Positions 14,655 to 18,777 of a DNA stretch of 18,777 nt are shown here, one piece after another. Both the position numbers and the translations under genes were made by a program. How positions within the stretch are numbered: position 1 is the stretch's first letter; each line of letters opens with the position of its first letter. The notes under the pieces were generated by a model. It was not told the origin of the DNA. It ran no database searches and saw only the letters and a program-made list of their open reading frames with translations. Source of the stretch: Deltaproteobacteria bacterium (GTDB lineage Bacteria; SAR324; NAC60-12); NCBI GenBank assembly GCA_002707655.1, contig PANO01000058.1:1-18777 (forward strand). The letters are read 5' to 3'.

Positions 14655-14720
14655 TGGTAGCACGGGGCGGCACACCCGTGCCGAACGTTCGCGAGCGCGG
14701 GTAGCCACCCCGCGCTACCA
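14655..14720. repeat. 66-bp REP-like element with 17-bp terminal inverted repeats
   Basis: TGGTAGCACGGGGCGGC (14655-14671) is inverted at 14704-14720 with 15 of 17 matches; the outer seven bases are exact. Inside, CGGCAC (14669-14674) pairs with GTGCCG (14678-14683) around a short loop (bases 14675-14677). The whole can fold as a long cruciform. Size, intergenic position and structure are those of REP/BIME-like or miniature elements. I see no target-site duplication and no open frame within it. Confidence 0.65.
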
Positions 14721-14768
14721 TTTGGAAGTTCATTACCCAAATTTGCTTGTCAAAACTCATTAGAGCAA

Positions 14769-14839
14769 CTCGCAATGACTTGCGAGCGGCCATTGATCTG
14801 AAGCTGAAAAACCATTGCCAAATTGCGAGAAAGTCGCAA
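14769..14839. repeat. Pair of TTGCGA palindromes downstream of dppF
   Basis: CTCGCAA (14769-14775) with TTGCGAG (14780-14786) is a perfect 7-bp stem with loop TGAC. TTGCGA (14823-14828) with TCGCAA (14834-14839) is a perfect 6-bp stem with a 5-base loop. The same six-base word thus occurs four times in alternating orientation, 37-95 bases past the dppF coding end. Alternative long-range pairing between the two hairpins is also possible. No U-tract follows either stem. Confidence 0.5.
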
Positions 14840-14863
14840 GCCCCTCCTGTGCTCCTTCCCCCT

Positions 14864-15847
14864 TCATTTTGAAAAATGGCAGGCCACTTGGTGTCCAGAC
14901 CGCAACTCCCGCCACTCCGGAGGCTCGTAGTAGCACTGCTCCTGCGCCACTGGACAGCGGGTGCTGAACGGACAACCTGGGGGCGGATTCGCCGGACTGG
15001 GCACATCCCCCATGAGGATCACACGCTCACGCTGGGCCTCCTTCAGCGGATCGTGAATCGGCACTGCCGAAAGCAGCGCCTGCGTGTACGGATGCAGCGG
15101 TTCTCGGTAGAGCGACGCGCTGGGGGCCAATTCCATGAGCTTGCCGAGGTACATGACCGCGACGCGATCCGCGATGTGCCGGATCATGCTGAGGTCGTGG
15201 GAGATGAACAAATAGGTGAGGCCGTACTGCTCTTGGAGGTCTTCGAGCAGATTGACGACCTGCGCCTGAATGGACACGTCCAAGGCGGCAATGGGTTCGT
15301 CACAGACAATGAACTCCGGATTGAGCGCAAGCGCCCGTGCAATGCCGATGCGTTGCCGCTGGCCTCCGGAGAACTCATGGGGGTAGCGGTTTGTGAACTT
15401 GGGGTTCATGCCCACCGATTGCAGCAATTCCTCCACCCGTTCCCGGCTTGCCTTGCCCTTGGCGATACCGTGTTCCTCCAGCGGTTCTCCAATGATGCTG
15501 CCCACCGTCATGCGGGGATTGAGGCTGTCCTGCGGATCCTGAAAGATCATCTGCATTTTGGGCCGCAGTTTGCGCATCCCCTCCGTGCTTAAACGAGTGA
15601 GTTCCTCACCCCGGAAGGCAACATTGCCCCCGGTGGCCGGATAGAGTTGCAGGATCACGCGGCCTGCGGTGGATTTGCCACAACCACTCTCGCCGACAAG
15701 CCCAAGGGTTTCGCGCTCCCTGATCTCGAAGGAGATGCCGTCCACCGCCTTGACAGAACCCACCTCCCGCCGAAAAACCCCCTTGGTGATGGGGAAGTGC
15801 TTGGTGAGGTTCTCCACCTTGAGCAAAACGGGATGTGCTGCGCTCAT
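14864..15847 (-). CDS. dppF: Peptide ABC transporter ATPase, DppF/OppF type
   Basis: A 327-residue ATPase that powers peptide import from the cytoplasmic face. Walker [10 protein letters not shown] is at 52-60, the Q-loop is in [16 protein letters not shown] near 101-116, the signature SGGQRQR starts at 160, Walker B FIVCDEP with Asp183/Glu184 is near 179-185, and the H-loop is in [12 protein letters not shown]. The C-terminal oligopeptide-transporter extension carries [17 protein letters not shown] and a further Cys near the end; four cysteines there are conserved in this ATPase family and have been linked to an iron-sulfur cluster in a DppD. The start at 15847 overlaps the dppD stop in an ATGA junction, so the two are co-translated. 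The KHFPI and early [13 protein letters not shown] segment marks it as the F rather than D subunit. A long gap then precedes dppA. Confidence 0.92.
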   Translation of the reverse strand: MSAAHPVLLKVENLTKHFPITKGVFRREVGSVKAVDGISFEIRERETLGLVGESGCGKSTAGRVILQLYPATGGNVAFRGEELTRLSTEGMRKLRPKMQMIFQDPQDSLNPRMTVGSIIGEPLEEHGIAKGKASRERVEELLQSVGMNPKFTNRYPHEFSGGQRQRIGIARALALNPEFIVCDEPIAALDVSIQAQVVNLLEDLQEQYGLTYLFISHDLSMIRHIADRVAVMYLGKLMELAPSASLYREPLHPYTQALLSAVPIHDPLKEAQRERVILMGDVPSPANPPPGCPFSTRCPVAQEQCYYEPPEWRELRSGHQVACHFSK

Positions 15848-16848
15848 GGTTTCGCCTCTCCTGTTGCCGTGTCCCACCAGCAGGCCAGCTCGTGTCCGTC
15901 TGCAACGCTTTCCAAGAGTGGGTTTGCTTGCAGGCAACGCTCGAACACATGTGGACAGCGCGGCGCGAAGGGGCAACTGACGGGTTTGTGATGCAAGTCC
16001 GGGGGCTGGCCTTTGATGCTTTCCAATCGTTCGGAGCGGTCGCCGTCCATGTCGGGAAGCGTGCGCAGCAGCGCTTGGGTGTAGGGGTGTTTGGGGTTGC
16101 TATAAAGTTCTTTGACACCCGCCCGTTCGACCACGAAGCCGCCGTACATCACCATCACGCGATCCGCGATTCCCGCAACCACGCCTAAGTCGTGGGTGAT
16201 CCAGATGATCGCCATGCCGAGTTCCTGCCGGAGCCGCTTGACGAGATCGAGAATCTGCGCTTGGATCGTGACGTCAAGCGCGGTGGTCGGCTCGTCCGCA
16301 ATCAGCACCTTGGGGTCGCAGGCCAGCGCAATCGCAATCATCACCCGCTGCCGCATGCCTCCGGAAAACTGATGCGGGAAATCGTTCAGCCGACTCGCCG
16401 CCATCGGAATGCCCACCAATTCCAACAATTCTCCCGCCCGTTGCCTTGCCACCTTGCGGGGCATCTTCAGATGCTCCCGGAGCGATTCCGTGAGTTGGTA
16501 GCCGACCGTCAGTACCGGATTCAGCGAAGTCATCGGATCTTGAAAAATGAAGCCGATGCGCCCGCCCCGGATGTGCCGCATCTTGTTCGGGTCGAGCTTG
16601 AGCAAGTCCTCGCCTTCAAAGTGGGCTTCTCCGGAAACGATCTCAGCAGGGGGCATGGGCAGGAGCTTGAGCAGCGACATCATCGTCACGCTCTTACCCG
16701 AACCACTTTCGCCAACGATGCCGAGCAGTTCCCCTTCGTTCAAACTGAAGCTGATGCCGTTGACCGCATAGACCATTCCGTCCTGCGTACGAAAACGGGT
16801 CACCACGTCCTTGACTTCAAGCACGGGCGAAGCTGCGGTGTGCTGCAT
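15844..16848 (-). CDS. dppD: Peptide ABC transporter ATPase, DppD/OppD type
   Basis: A 334-residue ATPase, partner of DppF. Walker A GESGSGKS is at 46-53, Q103 is in [12 protein letters not shown], the signature FSGGMRQR is at 161-168, Walker B VLIADEPT with Asp185/Glu186 is at 181-188, and the H-loop is in [30 protein letters not shown] and the Met-rich [11 protein letters not shown] after Walker A are typical of the D subunit. The C-terminus again has a Cys-containing motif ([15 protein letters not shown]). The ATG at 16848 begins about 77 bases after the likely transcription start; AGGA directly abuts the ATG, so the ribosome site is not clear. This is the first gene of the D-F-A-B-C operon. 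Confidence 0.92.
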   Translation of the reverse strand: MQHTAASPVLEVKDVVTRFRTQDGMVYAVNGISFSLNEGELLGIVGESGSGKSVTMMSLLKLLPMPPAEIVSGEAHFEGEDLLKLDPNKMRHIRGGRIGFIFQDPMTSLNPVLTVGYQLTESLREHLKMPRKVARQRAGELLELVGIPMAASRLNDFPHQFSGGMRQRVMIAIALACDPKVLIADEPTTALDVTIQAQILDLVKRLRQELGMAIIWITHDLGVVAGIADRVMVMYGGFVVERAGVKELYSNPKHPYTQALLRTLPDMDGDRSERLESIKGQPPDLHHKPVSCPFAPRCPHVFERCLQANPLLESVADGHELACWWDTATGEAKP

Positions 16849-16885
16849 TCCTGTGGGGAATTCTGGATGTGTGAGTGTTCAGAAC

Positions 16886-16913
16886 TTGGAGGACAGTCCG
16901 TGTTGGTCTCCAA
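16886..16913 (-). promoter_or_regulatory. Hairpin in the dpp leader
   Basis: On the minus-strand transcript UUGGAG (from 16913) pairs with CUCCAA (to 16886) around a 16-base loop, with possible extra pairs inside. It lies in the predicted leader between the promoter and the dppD start. It may be regulatory; I recognise no known riboswitch. Confidence 0.35.
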
Positions 16914-16931
16914 CTGACAAATTGTGGATGA

Positions 16932-16959
16932 ATGTTACAGGACACAAATCGATTGTCAA
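16932..16959 (-). promoter_or_regulatory. Sigma-70-type promoter of the dpp operon
   Basis: Reading the minus strand, TTGACA (16959-16954) is a perfect -35, followed by a 16-base spacer and TAACAT (16937-16932), a 4/6 match to TATAAT. Transcription would start near 16925, about 77 bases before the dppD ATG. Its position in the 170-bp gap upstream of the first gene supports it. It also makes the dpp operon independent of the epimerase gene upstream. Confidence 0.65.
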
Positions 16960-17018
16960 TGCTGATCGGTGATTATTTCTACATTCTTGTTCCTCTCCGC
17001 TCCAAGTACGCAACTCGC

Positions 17019-18047
17019 TCACCCCTTGGGCCAAGTGTCGCTGAGGCGGTAGCCGTCGGGCCAAGGGTCACGAGGATCGAGCATGAGGGTCTTCATGCCC
17101 GTGATCCACGCCCGGCCTTGGATGGAGGGCAGAATCGCCGCGTGGTCGCCGCAGCGTGTCTCAGCCTCGATGCGGCAGTCGAAGCGTGAGTCGATCAGGG
17201 AGAGACCAACGTAGGGTTCGTTAACGGCCAACTCGCCTCGCGTGTGCAACACTGCCATGCGGGCCGAGCAGCCTGTGCCGCAGGGGGAGCGGTCCAGTTT
17301 TCCGGGACGGATGACCACGGCGCTGCGCCCAGTTTTCACGCCGTCCACGACTTGCACCGGGCCCGTGATTTCGCAAAAAGACAAATGCCGCCACTCCGGA
17401 AGTTCCGGATGCGAAAACCCCAACTGCTCGTTGGCCGCAGCGGTGATGCGCGTTCCAACCGTCGCCAAATCACGGGCCTCGTCCGGAGTCAGCGAAAATC
17501 CCAAGCTTTGGGCTGCAATCAGCACAAAGGAATCGCCTCCAAACGCGGTGTCCACGGTCAGCGTCCCGATGCCTTCCACTTCCAGCGAAGCCTCCAGTCG
17601 ATCCGCAAACGAGGGCAGGTTGCGCACCCGGATGGCCTCTACACGCCCGTCTCGGCAAGTTGCCCGCACCTCGACCACCCCGCCCGGAGCCTCCAGTTTC
17701 ATGAGGGTTTCCGGTTCCTGCATCGGCACCCGTCCCGTTTCTAGCAGCACCGTCGCCACGCAGATCGAGTTGGACCCGGACATCGGCGGGGTGTCCGCCG
17801 GTTCCATGATGATGAACGCGGCGTCCGCCTCCGGATGCTTGGGAGGAACCAGCAGGTTGACGTGCCGGAAGACCCCACCTCGCGGTTCGTTGAGAACGAA
17901 GTTACGCAGGGTTTCATCTTTGGCAATGAACCGCGACTGTTCCCAAATCGTCTTGCCCGGAGGGGGCGTGATCCCACCGACGATGACGTCTCCGACTTCC
18001 CCTTCGGCGTGGCATTCGACAAGGTTGATGGCCCGTTTGCTTTGCAT
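17019..18047 (-). CDS. Proline racemase family enzyme, probable 4-hydroxyproline 2-epimerase
   Basis: A 342-residue cytosolic enzyme of the proline racemase superfamily, which inverts C-alpha of proline-type substrates by a two-base mechanism. The two catalytic positions are readable: MSGSN (Ser90) where proline racemase has MCGH, and DRSPCGTG (Cys256). A Ser/Cys pair is, to my knowledge, compatible with 4-hydroxyproline 2-epimerases, while Cys/Thr marks the 3-hydroxyproline dehydratases; the latter is excluded. The [11 protein letters not shown] start and C-terminal [21 protein letters not shown] are characteristic. I start at the ATG at 18047 (GAGGT 12 bases upstream); the frame is open to 18395, but the extra 116 codons overlap the divergent gene and do not resemble the family. 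A peptide importer lies downstream on the same strand, which fits use of hydroxyproline peptides, but no other hydroxyproline catabolic gene is in view. Confidence 0.85.
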   Translation of the reverse strand: MQSKRAINLVECHAEGEVGDVIVGGITPPPGKTIWEQSRFIAKDETLRNFVLNEPRGGVFRHVNLLVPPKHPEADAAFIIMEPADTPPMSGSNSICVATVLLETGRVPMQEPETLMKLEAPGGVVEVRATCRDGRVEAIRVRNLPSFADRLEASLEVEGIGTLTVDTAFGGDSFVLIAAQSLGFSLTPDEARDLATVGTRITAAANEQLGFSHPELPEWRHLSFCEITGPVQVVDGVKTGRSAVVIRPGKLDRSPCGTGCSARMAVLHTRGELAVNEPYVGLSLIDSRFDCRIEAETRCGDHAAILPSIQGRAWITGMKTLMLDPRDPWPDGYRLSDTWPKG

Positions 18048-18176
18048 TGTTTGCTTTACCTCAAAAGGTGCAGAACGTAGGCATCGCCCGCTCCCACAGT
18101 TTCTTGAACACGGGCTGAGAAAATTTAAATTGTAGCATACTGTCGAGCGCGGCTCCACTTCCCCAAACTCCCCTAC

Positions 18177-18233
18177 TTGCCCTTCTTGGGGCAATGTGCT
18201 GTCCTGTTTTTTTATAAAGTCCCTCGCCGAGGG
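18177..18233. promoter_or_regulatory. Divergent intergenic region with two short stems and a weak -10
   Basis: The 220-bp gap between the epimerase and propeller genes contains TTGCCC (18177-18182)/GGGCAA (18189-18194) with a 6-base loop, and CCCTC (18221-18225)/GAGGG (18229-18233) with a 3-base loop. TATAAA at 18213-18218 could be a plus-strand -10, but I see no good -35. On the minus strand TACAAT (18134-18129) is a similar lone hexamer. Promoters for both genes must lie here; I cannot fix them. Confidence 0.35.
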
Positions 18234-18267
18234 AACCCAGCAACCCAAATCCGTGAAGAGGCAAATC

Positions 18268-18777
18268 GTGGCAAACGAAGAACGAACGAGTGTGAAAAAA
18301 TCCGTGGAAGCAAGCATTGCAGAGGGCGTGAAGTGGCGCTGCATCGGACCCTCCCGTGGGGGGCGGGTGGTGGCGGTGGCCGGAGATCCGGTCAACTCAC
18401 AGATGTTTTATTTTGGTGCGGCGGCAGGCGGTGTTTGGAAAACCGAGGACGGCGGCACTTACTGGGAGAACATCTCGGACGGTTTCCTCGGCAGTGCGGC
18501 GGTCGGCGCCCTTCAGGTGGCGCCTTCGGACCCCAATGTGATCTACGCGGGCATGGGAGAAAGCACCATCCGGATTGACGTTTCCTACGGAGACGGCGTT
18601 TACAAATCCACCGATGCGGGCAAATCGTGGACCAATCTCGGACTCAAGGAAACCCGGCACATCGGCGAAATCCGCATCCATCCGGACAATCCGGACGTGG
18701 TCTATGTTGCTGCGTTGGGACATGCCTTTGGCCCCAACAAAGAACGCGGGGTCTATCGTTCCAAGGACGGCGGACAA
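18268..18777 (+). CDS. Sortilin/VPS10-type beta-propeller protein (3' end missing)
   Basis: The first 170 residues of a large beta-propeller protein of the sortilin N-terminal/BNR-repeat type, often annotated as glycosyl hydrolase or exo-sialidase-like. The family opening is clear: [32 protein letters not shown], then [15 protein letters not shown]. Asp-box motifs recur ([28 protein letters not shown]), each marking a propeller blade. The GTG at 18268 is preferred because AAGAGG lies about 6 bases upstream; GTGs at 18292 and 18304 are alternatives, and the frame continues open upstream. No signal peptide is seen with any of these starts, so a cytoplasmic location or a non-classical route is possible. 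The function of bacterial members is not established, and sialidase activity should not be assumed, since the catalytic part would be outside the window. It is divergent from the epimerase gene. Confidence 0.8.
   Translation, partial: MANEERTSVKKSVEASIAEGVKWRCIGPSRGGRVVAVAGDPVNSQMFYFGAAAGGVWKTEDGGTYWENISDGFLGSAAVGALQVAPSDPNVIYAGMGESTIRIDVSYGDGVYKSTDAGKSWTNLGLKETRHIGEIRIHPDNPDVVYVAALGHAFGPNKERGVYRSKDGGQ

Larger units (their letters stand above)
14491..14863. other. 373-bp dppF-dppA intergenic region rich in repeats
   Basis: No open frame here looks like a gene. Reading from the dppA side it holds a cluster of AACTCCGG direct repeats, a 66-bp REP-like inverted element and two TTGCGA-type palindromes, each listed separately. 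A TTGACA on the minus strand (14753-14748) has no acceptable -10 at 16-18 bp, so I cannot name a dppA promoter with confidence. Confidence 0.7.

Noticed and set aside
14748..14753. TTGACA on the minus strand in the dppF-dppA gap as a dppA promoter
   Set aside because: No -10-like hexamer occurs at 16-18 bp; the hexamers there (GAACTT, AACTTC, ACTTCC) do not resemble TATAAT.
18048..18395. 116-codon N-terminal extension of the epimerase frame
   Set aside because: Family length and the [11 protein letters not shown] opening fit the ATG at 18047. The extension overlaps the divergent propeller gene and has no similarity to the family.
1..18777. CRISPR arrays, tRNA or rRNA genes, insertion sequences, toxin-antitoxin or defence genes
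   Set aside because: I looked on both strands and saw no regularly spaced long repeats, no tRNA-like cloverleaf or rRNA segment, and no transposase, nuclease or toxin motif.

Overview
The window reads as ordinary chromosome from a flagellated, diderm (Gram-negative) heterotroph with GC in the mid-to-high 50s by eye. The envelope type is inferred from two periplasmic binding proteins without lipoboxes (one with a Tat-type and one with a Sec-type leader), Dpp-type and Pot-type importers, and a consensus sigma-28 promoter before a flagellin. I cannot place the organism more precisely from sequence alone. I see no rRNA, tRNA, CRISPR array, transposase or phage gene.

Layout. (1) 2-967, plus strand: 3' part of a Bcr/CflA-like MFS drug exporter, converging on (2) a minus-strand pair, 3760-1007: a PilZ-like protein of uncertain function and a GlgX-type glycogen debranching enzyme. 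(3) 3865-5531, plus strand: a sigma-28 promoter and a lone flagellin gene. (4) 5571-10476, plus strand: a polyamine uptake and catabolism cluster in the order gamma-glutamylpolyamine synthetase, polyamine:pyruvate aminotransferase, Tat-exported polyamine-binding protein, PotB-type permease. This resembles the Pseudomonas spuBCD... cluster, but the ATPase and second permease expected next are absent. (5) 16959-10681, minus strand: a complete peptide ABC importer in the unusual order D-F-A-B-C (two ATPases, binding protein, two permeases), with a good sigma-70-type promoter. (6) 18047-17019, minus strand: a proline racemase/4-hydroxyproline 2-epimerase family enzyme with a Ser/Cys active-site pair. 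(7) 18268-end, plus strand: the 5' part of a sortilin/VPS10-type beta-propeller protein.

How they work together. Modules 4 to 6 look like a scavenging island for nitrogen-rich organic compounds: polyamines are imported and then either gamma-glutamylated or transaminated, peptides are imported by the Dpp system, and (hydroxy)proline released from them could be epimerised by the adjacent enzyme. The last link is inference from proximity.

Most of the interest is in non-coding structure. Stem-loops sit between the binding-protein gene and a TTG-initiated permease gene in both ABC operons. There is a REP-like 66-bp inverted element and a pair of TTGCGA palindromes in the 373-bp dppF-dppA gap, three ATCCRYG units phased at exactly 10 bp after the polyamine permease, and about eightfold enrichment of the palindromic hexamer TCCGGA across the window. 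I did not find a convincing new multi-gene system.
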